In this document: in pieces, positions 17,652 to 26,006 of the stretch
How positions within the stretch are numbered: the stretch's first letter is position 1
Layout: the number at the start of each line of letters is the position of its first letter
Assembly (NCBI GenBank): GCA_963759875.1
Contig: CAVXBB010000016.1
Location: forward strand, 558,001 to 622,000
Source of the DNA: JAFAGX01 sp963759875
GTDB taxonomy: Bacteria > Acidobacteriota > Terriglobia > Terriglobales > Acidobacteriaceae
Length of the DNA: 64,000 nt
Direction of reading: 5' to 3'
Notes under the pieces: generated by a model
Told to the model about the DNA's origin: nothing
Databases searched by the model: none
Seen by the model: the letters and a program-made list of their open reading frames with translations, nothing else
Translations under genes and position numbers: made by a program

Positions 17652-19412
17652 ATGAAACGCGTCCTAATTATCATCGGCATCATCATTGCAGTTCTGATCG
17701 TCATCGTCATCGCGGTGCCTTTCTTTGTTAACGTCAACACATTCCGGCCCCAGATCGAGTCCGAACTGAGTTCCGCCATGGGCCGGCAGGTGAAAGTCGG
17801 CAATCTAAAGCTCACTATCTGGAGTGGCAGCGTTTCCGCCGATGATCTTTCGATCGCTGACGATCCCGCGTTCAGCAACCAGCCTTTTGTCCGCGCCAAG
17901 GCTTTGGACGTTGGAGTGGATATCTGGCCTCTGATTTTTTCCAGGACGCTTCACGTCAACGACCTCACGATCACCGATCCTCAAGTGGACCTTCTGCGCA
18001 ATGCAGCCGGCAAATGGAACTTTTCTAGCATTGGGAATAAACCCGCTCCTGAAGCTTCCGCAAATGGCCGTCCGGCAGAAGCCGGAAAAGCCGCGGAACC
18101 GGCGACCGCCCCGAAACCCAACGAACCGCGTCCCTCAACTACTGAGAAAGCTGCGCATCCTGCAAATCAGGGAGAAACTGCGCCCCCGGCCTCGAAGAGC
18201 ACTCCCACCACTCCGGCTTCCAATCCGAACCTTTCCGTCGGAAAGCTTTCTGTAAAAAACGGCACCGTTACGATGGCCGACATCAGCGCTCATGAGAAAC
18301 CGCAGGTTTTTACAGCCGTAGACATCGCCGTTCAGAACTTCGCGTTCAACTCTCAGTTTCCTTTCACGATGACCTCAAATCTCCCGGGTGGCGGCAACCT
18401 GAAGCTTGACGGTCACGCCGGACCGATCGATGCTTCCGACGCATCACTTACGCCTCTTGAGGCAAAGATCAACATCAATGGCTTAGACATTGAAAAATCA
18501 GGGTTCGTAAATCCGGCTTCGGGCTTTGGCGGCCTTGTCAATTTCGACGGTACCGTCAATTCAAACGGTCATGAAGCTCAAGCTAGTGGTGCGGCAACTG
18601 TCGCCCAGCTGAAGGCGTCCCCAAAGGGTTCTCCCGCACCCAAGCCGATTGATTTGAAATTCAACACTACTTACGATCTTCAAAAACAATCCGGCCCGTT
18701 CAACGCAGATGTCACGCTTGGCAAAGCGCTCGCCAAAATGACCGGAACTTATCAGATGCAACCTGCGGGTACGGTTTTGAATGCCAAGCTCGCCGCCGAC
18801 AACATGCCAGTCGACGACCTTCAAACGTTACTGCCGGCGCTCGGCATCACATTGCCCGCTGGTTCCCATTTGGAAGGTGGAACGCTGACCGCGAACTTCA
18901 CCATTACAGGCCCAACCGACAAACTTGTCATCAACGGCCCCGTGCAACTGGCCAACACCAAACTTGCGGGATTCGATCTTGGCTCTAAGATGTCCGCAAT
19001 TTCGGTCCTCAACGGGCTTAAGAGCGGCCAAGATACGACGATTCAGAATTTCAGCACCGATGTTCATGTCTCGCCGGAGGGTATCCAGACCCAAAACGTG
19101 AATCTTAACGCGCCCAGTATCGGCCTCATTACCGGGAATGGCACGATCACTCCGCAAAATGCCTTGAATTACCAAATGAATGCCAAAATAAATGGCGGCA
19201 TGGCTAGCGGTCTGACCCAGCTCGCCGGATTGGGCAAACAAGGCGCGACTATCCCTTTCTTTATCCAGGGAACCACCTCTGATCCGAAGTTTGTGCCGAA
19301 TGTGAAGGGCATGCTGAGCAATCAGTTCAACCCATCTGGCCAGGGACAGAACCCGGCCAGCAGCATCGTTAATGGCATCTCTGGTTTCCTAAATAAGAAG
19401 AAGCCCAAGTAA
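17652..19412 (+). CDS. AsmA-family envelope protein
   Basis: A 586-residue protein with one N-terminal membrane segment (about residues 3-24, Ile/Val-rich). The AsmA N-domain follows ('NVNTFRPQIESELSSAMGRQV'). An Ala/Pro/Lys/Thr-rich linker at about 130-195 separates it from a beta-rich C-terminal domain. AsmA proteins are related to TamB and are thought to bridge the periplasm or to restrain outer-membrane biogenesis. The gene stands alone and is followed by a dispersed repeat. Confidence 0.85.
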   Translation: MKRVLIIIGIIIAVLIVIVIAVPFFVNVNTFRPQIESELSSAMGRQVKVGNLKLTIWSGSVSADDLSIADDPAFSNQPFVRAKALDVGVDIWPLIFSRTLHVNDLTITDPQVDLLRNAAGKWNFSSIGNKPAPEASANGRPAEAGKAAEPATAPKPNEPRPSTTEKAAHPANQGETAPPASKSTPTTPASNPNLSVGKLSVKNGTVTMADISAHEKPQVFTAVDIAVQNFAFNSQFPFTMTSNLPGGGNLKLDGHAGPIDASDASLTPLEAKININGLDIEKSGFVNPASGFGGLVNFDGTVNSNGHEAQASGAATVAQLKASPKGSPAPKPIDLKFNTTYDLQKQSGPFNADVTLGKALAKMTGTYQMQPAGTVLNAKLAADNMPVDDLQTLLPALGITLPAGSHLEGGTLTANFTITGPTDKLVINGPVQLANTKLAGFDLGSKMSAISVLNGLKSGQDTTIQNFSTDVHVSPEGIQTQNVNLNAPSIGLITGNGTITPQNALNYQMNAKINGGMASGLTQLAGLGKQGATIPFFIQGTTSDPKFVPNVKGMLSNQFNPSGQGQNPASSIVNGISGFLNKKKPK

Positions 19413-19467
19413 GCACCGCACTATCCCGACGGAGTAGGAGTCCGATTTACGCGCGGGAACGTGATCC

Positions 19468-19577
19468 TGTCCTAAGCTTCATGGGCCACAAAGGAGCCGA
19501 ACTCCCAGAAAGCTTGAGCTCCAAGCGTTTCTTCGTGTTCCTTGGTGCCCTTCGTGGTCCAATTCCGATACCACCCG
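19468..19577. repeat. Dispersed intergenic repeat, copy 2 of 2
   Basis: This copy aligns with 5076-5175. It carries an extra internal piece, TGTTCCTTGGT, before GCCCTTCGTGGTC. Both copies lie just downstream of a plus-strand gene. Confidence 0.65.
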
Positions 19578-19609
19578 GAACTCTCAACGATTGACCTCCA
19601 CGTGTCTGT

Positions 19610-19707
19610 CATTTAAGTTGGCAGAATGACTCTCCTCCATACCCATTGGGGATCCTCGTGGACAACTCCGAATTTTCCGTTCTGCACCTGTGCCCCCAAC
19701 TTAAATG
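19610..19707. repeat. Inverted repeat enclosing the flippase-like gene start
   Basis: A perfect 12-base inverted repeat, CATTTAAGTTGG at 19610-19621 and CCAACTTAAATG at 19696-19707, flanks 74 bases. Further inward pairing is possible between GCAGAA (19621-19626) and TTCTGC (19680-19685). The right arm contains the ATG at 19705, so a folded transcript would bury that start codon. It could instead be the ends of a small inserted element. Confidence 0.6.
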
Positions 19708-20781
19708 AATAAGAATCGCATTTTTGTTTACGCCCTCGTGCTGGCGATTCTCGCGCTCCTGGTATATCTGCAATTCCGCCATTGGCGCACTTTCGATTGG
19801 GACAAGTTCGTCAACAACTCGCGTGACCTCTCGTGGCGCGACCTCATTTATGCCGTCGTTCTCATCTACATTGCCTATTTCCTTCGCGCCGTCCGCTGGA
19901 AGATATTTCTTCGCCCGGTGCGGAAGGATGTTTCGACCGTTTCGTTGATTTCTCCGACCGTGGTCGGCTTCACTGGACTTGCAATCCTTGGTCGCGCCGG
20001 AGAATTGATTCGTCCCTACCTCATTGCACGGCGCGTGAATCTGACCTTCGCATCTCAGCTCGCAGTCTGGGCCGTCGAGCGAATCTTTGACTTGGGCGCG
20101 TTCACGGTCCTGATGGTCGCAGCCATATTTCTTCCCACCCAATTGCGCGCTTTCGCCGCGGCTCGCCCGGATTATGACCACTGGCTGCACTTCGCTGGGT
20201 ACATTCTCTCCGCCCTGGTGCTCGGAATGTTCATTGTGGCTATGGTCGTGAACTACAAAGGTCCAGCCATTGCCACCTGGATGGAAAAGCGCTTCGCCCA
20301 TCACACCCAGCATCTTGCACACCGCATTGCTCAACGTCTGCGGGAGTTTGCCGGCGGATTGAACACCATTCACGGGCCACTTTCATTTCTGCAACTCTCG
20401 GCGGTCTCCATTTTGATGTGGTGGCTTATTGCACTCTCCTACCGGGAAGTCACCCACGCCTACGGCCCTGCCATGCAGCACATGAGCGTGAGCCAGGTTC
20501 TTCTATTGATGGGTTCCAGCATGGTGGGATCAATGCTGCAGTTGCCAGGAGTCGGCGGCGGCTCGCAATTGGCAACCATTGAGGCTCTGGACAAAGTATT
20601 TCGCGTCCCCCGAGAGCTTGCCGTGAGCTGCGGGATCCTCCTCTGGCTTGTTAGCTTCGTCGCCGTCATTCCCGCGGGTCTGTTGTTAGCGCATCGCGAG
20701 CGCCTCTCTTTGCGCCAGGTGGCAGAGGAAAGCGAGAAGGCGGAAGAGGAGGACGTAATTCCAACCTCATCTGTAGGCTAA
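19705..20781 (+). CDS. Flippase-like membrane protein (LPG-synthase TM domain, UPF0104 type)
   Basis: A 358-residue inner-membrane protein with about eight hydrophobic segments. It shows the family blocks 'AYFLRAVRWKIFLRPV', 'VVGFTGLAILGRAGELIRPYL' and 'VERIFDLGAFTVLM'. The fold is that of the lipid-flippase half of lysylphosphatidylglycerol synthase; stand-alone versions are proposed lipid or polyprenol translocases. The last 25 residues are acidic and cytoplasmic. The start codon lies inside the right arm of an inverted repeat. Confidence 0.82.
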   Translation: MNKNRIFVYALVLAILALLVYLQFRHWRTFDWDKFVNNSRDLSWRDLIYAVVLIYIAYFLRAVRWKIFLRPVRKDVSTVSLISPTVVGFTGLAILGRAGELIRPYLIARRVNLTFASQLAVWAVERIFDLGAFTVLMVAAIFLPTQLRAFAAARPDYDHWLHFAGYILSALVLGMFIVAMVVNYKGPAIATWMEKRFAHHTQHLAHRIAQRLREFAGGLNTIHGPLSFLQLSAVSILMWWLIALSYREVTHAYGPAMQHMSVSQVLLLMGSSMVGSMLQLPGVGGGSQLATIEALDKVFRVPRELAVSCGILLWLVSFVAVIPAGLLLAHRERLSLRQVAEESEKAEEEDVIPTSSVG

Positions 20782-20840
20782 GAAGAGACTGTTCGGGAAT
20801 CTGAGCATCCGATGCTCGATTAACAGCTTCCAAGCCCAAT

Positions 20841-21620
20841 ATGGCGGAACCTCAGCCTATTGTCGCGCATCCCACAAAATCTGCCGTAGCACTCGCGGTA
20901 ACTTTTGTTGCCGGTTTCGTCGACATTGTCGGGTATCTCGCCATCTATCACGTTTTCACTGCTCACCTGAGTGGCACGACTGTTCATCTTGGCCGCGATC
21001 TCATGGCAGGCCGCTGGGCAGCCGCCGCCATGGCCGGGACCGTCGTTGCTGCATTCCTCTTGGGCTCGATCGTGGGACGAGCAGTCATCGAATCCGGCGC
21101 CCGCCTGCACATTCGCCGCGTCGCTTCCATGAACATTGGCGCGGAAGCCGCACTGCTGGTCGCTTTTGTTCCGCTTGCAAAATTCTTGACAAGATCGAGT
21201 CCACCGCAAAGAGAACTCATCCTGCTCGCATTTCTTGCCGTGGCTATGGGACTCCAGACTGCGACTCTGACCCGCATTGGTGCATTGACCATCCACACTA
21301 CGTTTGTTACCGGTATGATCAATAAGCTGGCTCAACTTCTTTCCCACGTTCTGTTTCACACCTACGCCGTGCTTCGCGCAGAGGGCCGCAAGCAAAAGGA
21401 ACACTTCCGCCGCATGCGACATATCAGTGCGCGCCAGGCTTCATTCATCTTTTCCATCTGGTTGTTCTTTCTCGGGGGCGCAGTTTTCGGAACCTGGATG
21501 TACTTTAAACTCGGATTGCGCAGCATGTACTTGCCTGCCTTTATCCTCGTGCTCACGATAATCACGGATCAATTCAAACCACTTTCCCTGCAGGAAGAGC
21601 GGGATCAATCAGAGCGCTAG
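20841..21620 (+). CDS. DUF1275 (YoaK-type) membrane protein
   Basis: A 259-residue protein with about six membrane segments. It starts with the family block 'FVAGFVDIVGYLAIYHVFTAHLSGTTVHLG' split over residues 17-47, followed by 'GLQTATLTRIGALTIHTTFVTG' in the middle. No biochemical role is established for DUF1275. It follows the flippase-like gene by 59 bases and may share its transcript. The C-terminal 60 residues include a basic loop ('LRAEGRKQKEHFRRMRH') and a last hairpin. Confidence 0.78.
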   Translation: MAEPQPIVAHPTKSAVALAVTFVAGFVDIVGYLAIYHVFTAHLSGTTVHLGRDLMAGRWAAAAMAGTVVAAFLLGSIVGRAVIESGARLHIRRVASMNIGAEAALLVAFVPLAKFLTRSSPPQRELILLAFLAVAMGLQTATLTRIGALTIHTTFVTGMINKLAQLLSHVLFHTYAVLRAEGRKQKEHFRRMRHISARQASFIFSIWLFFLGGAVFGTWMYFKLGLRSMYLPAFILVLTIITDQFKPLSLQEERDQSER

Positions 21621-21674
21621 AAACCTGTGCCTCCGGTCTGCTGGGTTACAATCATGTATCGTCCCCCAAGCGCC

Positions 21675-22105
21675 ATGAAATGTCCTTTTTGCGGCTTCGC
21701 AAACGATAAAGTTGTGGATTCGCGCGAGAGCAAAGAAGCTGAGTCCATTCGCCGCCGCCGCGAGTGTCTCAAGTGCGGAAGCGCTTCACCACCTATGAGC
21801 GCATCGACGAAATTCCCTACATGGTGGTGAAAAAGGATGGCCGCCGCGAGAAATTCGATCGCCAAAAAGTCCTGAACGGCTTATTGCGGGCGTGCGAAAA
21901 ACGACCCGTTCCCATCAGCAAACTCGAGCAAATCGTAAATGAAGCTGAGAGCTTTGTCATCGAGTCACCCGAACGTGAACGCCGCACCAGTGAATTGGGT
22001 GAGTTGATCATGAACCGCCTCAGACGCTACGACAAAGTGGCTTATGTCCGCTTCGCCTCAGTCGATCTGGACTTCAAAGATGTCCAGGAGTTTTGGCTGA
22101 ATTAA
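21675..22105 (+). pseudogene. nrdR: Transcriptional repressor NrdR, one-base frameshift
   Basis: NrdR binds NrdR boxes upstream of ribonucleotide reductase genes through a zinc ribbon and an ATP-cone. From ATG 21675 the zinc ribbon is intact ('MKCPFCGFANDKVVDSRE' to 'ECLKCG'). The frame then shifts at about 21780, and the rest continues in another frame as 'KRFTTYERIDEIPYMVVKKD' through the ATP-cone to 22105. The expected codons GGA AAG CGC read GGAAGCGC, so one A is missing. Both halves are otherwise conserved and stop-free. I judge a sequencing or assembly error more likely than a real null allele, since nrdR is near-universal in bacteria. Confidence 0.85.
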
Positions 22106-22185
22106 AGGACCTGGTTAAAAGTAAGGAGGCCAGCGAGATTCGCGGCAAGGTCGCGGTCAAGACGCAGTAGTGGCGTGGCGCCATA

Positions 22186-23215
22186 ATGTCCCACAAAATC
22201 ACCCTCATTCCCGGCGATGGCATTGGGCCTGAAGTCACCCGTGCAGCAGTCCGCGTCCTCGAGGCAACGGGCCTGAAATTCGAATGGGAGAGTTATGCGG
22301 CGGGCGCCGACGCCTATGACAAGTACCACGAATACATCCCTAAGGACCTCGTCGATTCGATTGAGCGGACGCATGTCGCGCTCAAAGGCCCAATCACAAC
22401 CCCTGTCGCCGGCGGCTTTTCCAGCATCAACGTGGCATTGCGCAAGAAATTTGAGCTTTACGCCAATTTCCGTCCTATCCGCAATCTGCCGCATATTCCC
22501 ACTCGCTATCCCGATGTCGATCTCATCATTATCCGCGAAAACACCGAGGGCCTCTATTCCGGTATCGAGCATGAGGTCGTGCCCGGCGTCGTTGAGAGCC
22601 TGAAGATCATGACTGAGAAGGCGTGTACGCGCATTTCACGTTTTGCCTTTGAATATGCACGCAAAAACAACCGCAAGAAGATACACGCCATCCACAAAGC
22701 CAACATCATGAAGTTGTCCGATGGTTTGTTTTTGCAATGCGCCAGGAATGTAGCCAAAGAGTTTCCGGAAATCGTTTACGCGGAACACATCGTGGACAAT
22801 ACCTGCATGCAACTGGTAATGAATCCTTACCAATATGACATGCTGCTCATGGAAAACCTCTATGGTGACATCATCTCTGATCTTTGCGCGGCGTTTATCG
22901 GGGGATCTGGGTATGGTCCCTAGCGCAAATTTCGGCGAACGCTGCGCCATTTTCGAGGCGGTTCACGGCTCCGCTCCCGACATCGCTGGTAAGAACATTG
23001 CCAATCCCACGGCTCTTATTCGTTGTTCGCTGCTAATGCTTCGGCATCTCGGCGAATTCGAAGCAGCCTTGAAAATTCGCAACGCCCTGGAAAAGGTTTA
23101 TCGCACGCGAGAGAAGTTGACCCGCGACTTGGGAGGCAGTGCCGGCACTTCGGAATTCGCTGAGTCAATCACCGAAGCTATGCAATCAGAACCCGCGTAC
23201 GCCGCGCGCAACTAA
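22186..23215 (+). pseudogene. icd: NAD-dependent isocitrate dehydrogenase, one-base frameshift
   Basis: A beta-decarboxylating dehydrogenase of about 342 residues. It shows 'LIPGDGIGPEV' at the N-terminus, the isocitrate-type block 'RENTEGLYSGIEH', 'HKANIMKLSDGLFL' with the catalytic Lys, and 'ENLYGDIISDL'. The blocks fit the IDH3-like NAD enzyme of the TCA cycle better than isopropylmalate dehydrogenase. The first frame ends at 22923. The conserved continuation 'LGMVPSANFGERCAIFEAVH' is in another frame from about 22907, implying one extra base in GGGGGAT (22900-22906). The stop and the shift are likely artefacts. The paired TCA enzyme, citrate synthase, is at the window start. Confidence 0.85.
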
Positions 23216-23238
23216 GAATAGTCAAAGTTGCAGCTCAC

Positions 23239-23550
23239 ATGCCAAACACCAAAAAGAAACACTCCTCACAGCCCGAGACCTCCGAAACTCTAAAAGGCTG
23301 GCAGCAGATCGCCGCCTTCTTGGCTCAGCCTGTCCCGGTCGTGCAACGCTGGGCGAAAACGGGAATGCCTGTCCAGCGGCAAGGCCGGTTCGTGATCGCA
23401 AACTCCGCGGATCTGAATAAGTGGTTAGCTCTCGATTCAGGCGAACCGCTTAAGGTAGTCACTGATCAAACTGACCTCTCGAGCGAACTGAAACGCGCTT
23501 TGCGCGATGCACAAAAGCGGCGGCGATCTCAATCAAGAAGCGCCGCATGA
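23239..23550 (+). CDS. Small helix-turn-helix protein
   Basis: A 103-residue protein. Residues 17-63 form an excisionase/MerR-like winged HTH ('GWQQIAAFLAQPVPVVQRWA', then 'MPVQRQGRFVIANSADLNKW'). The flanks are charged: a Lys-rich start and an Arg/Ser-rich end. The pattern 'GWxxIAxxL...VQRW...MPV' is seen in acidobacterial DNA-binding proteins. The target is unknown. It lies 23 bases after icd and is convergent with the ligase gene. Confidence 0.7.
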   Translation: MPNTKKKHSSQPETSETLKGWQQIAAFLAQPVPVVQRWAKTGMPVQRQGRFVIANSADLNKWLALDSGEPLKVVTDQTDLSSELKRALRDAQKRRRSQSRSAA

Positions 23551-23568
23551 AGAATGAATTCCCGCCGC

Positions 23569-24594
23569 CTACTGCAACAGTCCCAATGACGATTTATTCT
23601 CCCGTTCCACCTGCTTAAGCGTGCAACTTTCTGGATCCTTATCCGGCCGCCAGCGCAAAAATTTCGTTCCGTGGCGAAAACGCCCGCCGGTAAAGTGATC
23701 AAACTGCACTTCAGCCACAAGCTGCGGATCCAGTGGTTCCCACTCCGCCGATCTCTTTGTGCTCCATCTGCTCGGTCCGCCCGGTGCATTTCCCGTAAAA
23801 CCGGGTGGCTTGATTAATTTCTTGAGCTTCTTCGTCAGCGCCGGTCGATCCTTGCCTTGAATCGAGGACGTAAATCCCACGTGATCAAGTTTGCCATTCT
23901 TGTTGTACAGTCCCAGCAAGGAACCAACCACCGGCTCTTTTTCCAGATAACGAAATCCTCCGACCACGCAATCTGCCGTGCGCTGCTTCTTGATTTTCTG
24001 CATTCCGCTGCGCTCGCCTGACTGGTAAGGAAGATCGCGTCGTTTCGCGATTACCCCATCCAGTCCCACACCCATCTGGAACCATTTCCGCGCCACTGAT
24101 AATTCCGTGGTCATTGGCGACAGGCGAATGCTTGGATTCCCTTTGATGTACCTCCCGGCCAAACTCTCCAGATTCTCACGTCGTTCTGCAAGCGGCAGCT
24201 TGACCAGCGATTCCCCTTTCTCATTTACTAAGAGATCAAAAACAATGAAGACGCAAGGCGTTTCCTTGCTCAACCTTTGAATCCGGCTCGCGGCTGGATG
24301 GATGCGCATCAACAGGTGATCGAATGATGAACTCCCGTCACGGGGAATCACAATCTCACCATCCAGCACACACTTTTGCGCCCGCAGCGACGCCAGTGCT
24401 TCCACCAGTTCCGGGAAATATCGGGTCAGCGGCTTGCCTGATTTCGACTCCAGGTCGATGCGATTGCCATCGCGGAAAGCCAGGCAGCGAAAACCGTCCC
24501 ACTTGGGTTCATATTGCCAATCCGAACCCCTAGGCAGCTCCGTGGCGGGTTGCGCCTCCATGGGCCGGTATCGTTTGCTTAGCGGTAACGCCAT
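23569..24594 (-). CDS. ligC: ATP-dependent DNA ligase, LigC type
   Basis: A 341-residue ligase with an adenylation domain and an OB-fold, but no polymerase or nuclease domain. The nucleotidyl lysine is K31 in 'YEPKWDGFRC'. Later motifs include 'VLDGEIVIP', 'FIVFDLL' and 'DGVIAKRRDLPY', and 'ADCVVGGFRY' begins the OB-fold. The size and layout fit the LigC branch used in bacterial excision or end-joining repair. No Ku gene is in the window. ATG 24594 starts the fold; the frame continues to 24834 under the divergent amine oxidase and is rejected there. Confidence 0.88.
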   Translation of the reverse strand: MALPLSKRYRPMEAQPATELPRGSDWQYEPKWDGFRCLAFRDGNRIDLESKSGKPLTRYFPELVEALASLRAQKCVLDGEIVIPRDGSSSFDHLLMRIHPAASRIQRLSKETPCVFIVFDLLVNEKGESLVKLPLAERRENLESLAGRYIKGNPSIRLSPMTTELSVARKWFQMGVGLDGVIAKRRDLPYQSGERSGMQKIKKQRTADCVVGGFRYLEKEPVVGSLLGLYNKNGKLDHVGFTSSIQGKDRPALTKKLKKLIKPPGFTGNAPGGPSRWSTKRSAEWEPLDPQLVAEVQFDHFTGGRFRHGTKFLRWRPDKDPESCTLKQVERENKSSLGLLQ

Positions 24595-24649
24595 AATGAG
24601 AGCGTCCGGCGCATAAGATGCATCTACTGCATTGATTGTTACTCGCGTT

Positions 24650-25981
24650 ATGCCCAAGGACACCGACGTTATCGTCATCGGCGCAGGCGCTGCAGGCTTG
24701 GCTGCGGCCGTCAAGCTTGGCCACGCCGGTCTCTCGGTCTTAATTCTGGAGGCGCGCAAGCGCATCGGTGGACGCATGTTCACCAAGAATGATCCCGCGT
24801 TTCCATACCCGATTGAACTTGGAGCCGAATTCATTCATGGCTTCGCCCCCGAGATCTTCGATCCACTTCAACAAGCCAAAGTCCCCACTACGGAGGTTGA
24901 AGGACAAAGTTGGTACATTGACAATGGCCGAATCTGCGCTTGCGACTTTTTCGATGAGGTCAACGACATTCTCAAGAAGATGGACGATCGTGCGCCCGAC
25001 GAATCGTTCCTTGCATTTCTCGATCGCTGCTGTCCAGCCGCCAACCCGAAAGCTAAGCAGCGAGCGCTAGGTTACGTTGTAGGTTTCAATGCTGCCGATC
25101 CCGCTCTCGTCGGCGTTCACTGGCTCGTGCAGAGCATGCGTGCTGAGGAAAACATTTCGGGTGATCGCGCCTTCCGCGCACAAGGAGGCTACCGCCGCCT
25201 CATCGAAATCTTCCGCCAAGAGTTGGCGGCTTCTGTCGTGCTGCGGACAAACAACATGGTAACTGCAATCCATTGGAAGCAGGGCCATACTGAGCTGACC
25301 GTACGAACCAAAGACGGCGCAACCAGGCTCACCGCTCGGCGAGTGCTCGTCACCATTCCGCTCGCGGTTTTGAAAGCCCCCGCTGGACAAACCGGCGCAA
25401 TCGAATTCTCTCCCGCGTTGCCAGCACAGAAAATCCGGGCACTGGACAAACTCGAGATGGGAAAGGTCATTCGCGTGGTTCTGCGCTTTCGTGAGCGTTT
25501 TTGGGAGGCAATCTCACCATCCGATCAGTCCAGCAAAAACCTTGCTGGCATGAGTTTTCTTTTTTCTCAAGATGAATGGTTCCCGACCTGGTGGACAACC
25601 ATGCCCGATAAAGTTCCCATCATCACTGGATGGGCGCCGTTCCGTTCCGCCGAGCAACTCTCGACTGAAAGCGAAGCGGCGATTACAACCCGCAGTCTCG
25701 ACACACTTAGTGCCCTGCTGCACATGGCCCCTTCTAAACTGAAAGATGAACTCGCAGCTTCATACCTTCACGATTGGCAGAGTGATCCGTTTTCACGCGG
25801 GGCTTACAGCTACGGGAAAGTCGGCGCGGACGGTGCACAGCGAGAGCTCGCAACTCCGCTTGACAACACGCTATTCTTCGCTGGGGAGGCCACGGATGTC
25901 ACCGGTAACAATGGCACGGTTCACGGTGCCATCGCGAGTGGCTACCGTGCGGCTGCGGAGATCCTCGCAGCCATCTCCTAA
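24650..25981 (+). CDS. FAD-dependent amine oxidase
   Basis: A 443-residue flavoprotein. The dinucleotide-binding loop is at residues 11-16 ('GAGAAG'), with 'LILEARKRIGGR' after it. A C-terminal FAD block reads 'LFFAGEATDVTGNNGTVHGA'. The family oxidises amines or polyamines with O2, and close relatives act on carotenoids or protoporphyrinogen; the substrate here is not evident. No export signal is seen, so it is probably cytoplasmic. ATG 24650 is preferred to a TTG at 24632. It is divergent from ligC with 55 bases between them. Confidence 0.88.
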   Translation: MPKDTDVIVIGAGAAGLAAAVKLGHAGLSVLILEARKRIGGRMFTKNDPAFPYPIELGAEFIHGFAPEIFDPLQQAKVPTTEVEGQSWYIDNGRICACDFFDEVNDILKKMDDRAPDESFLAFLDRCCPAANPKAKQRALGYVVGFNAADPALVGVHWLVQSMRAEENISGDRAFRAQGGYRRLIEIFRQELAASVVLRTNNMVTAIHWKQGHTELTVRTKDGATRLTARRVLVTIPLAVLKAPAGQTGAIEFSPALPAQKIRALDKLEMGKVIRVVLRFRERFWEAISPSDQSSKNLAGMSFLFSQDEWFPTWWTTMPDKVPIITGWAPFRSAEQLSTESEAAITTRSLDTLSALLHMAPSKLKDELAASYLHDWQSDPFSRGAYSYGKVGADGAQRELATPLDNTLFFAGEATDVTGNNGTVHGAIASGYRAAAEILAAIS

Positions 25982-26006
25982 CGCTCTGATGCACTACCCT
26001 GCGCAA

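Noticed and set aside
19609..20373. A 254-residue minus-strand frame
   Set aside because: Antisense to the flippase-like gene; the sense frame has conserved membrane blocks.
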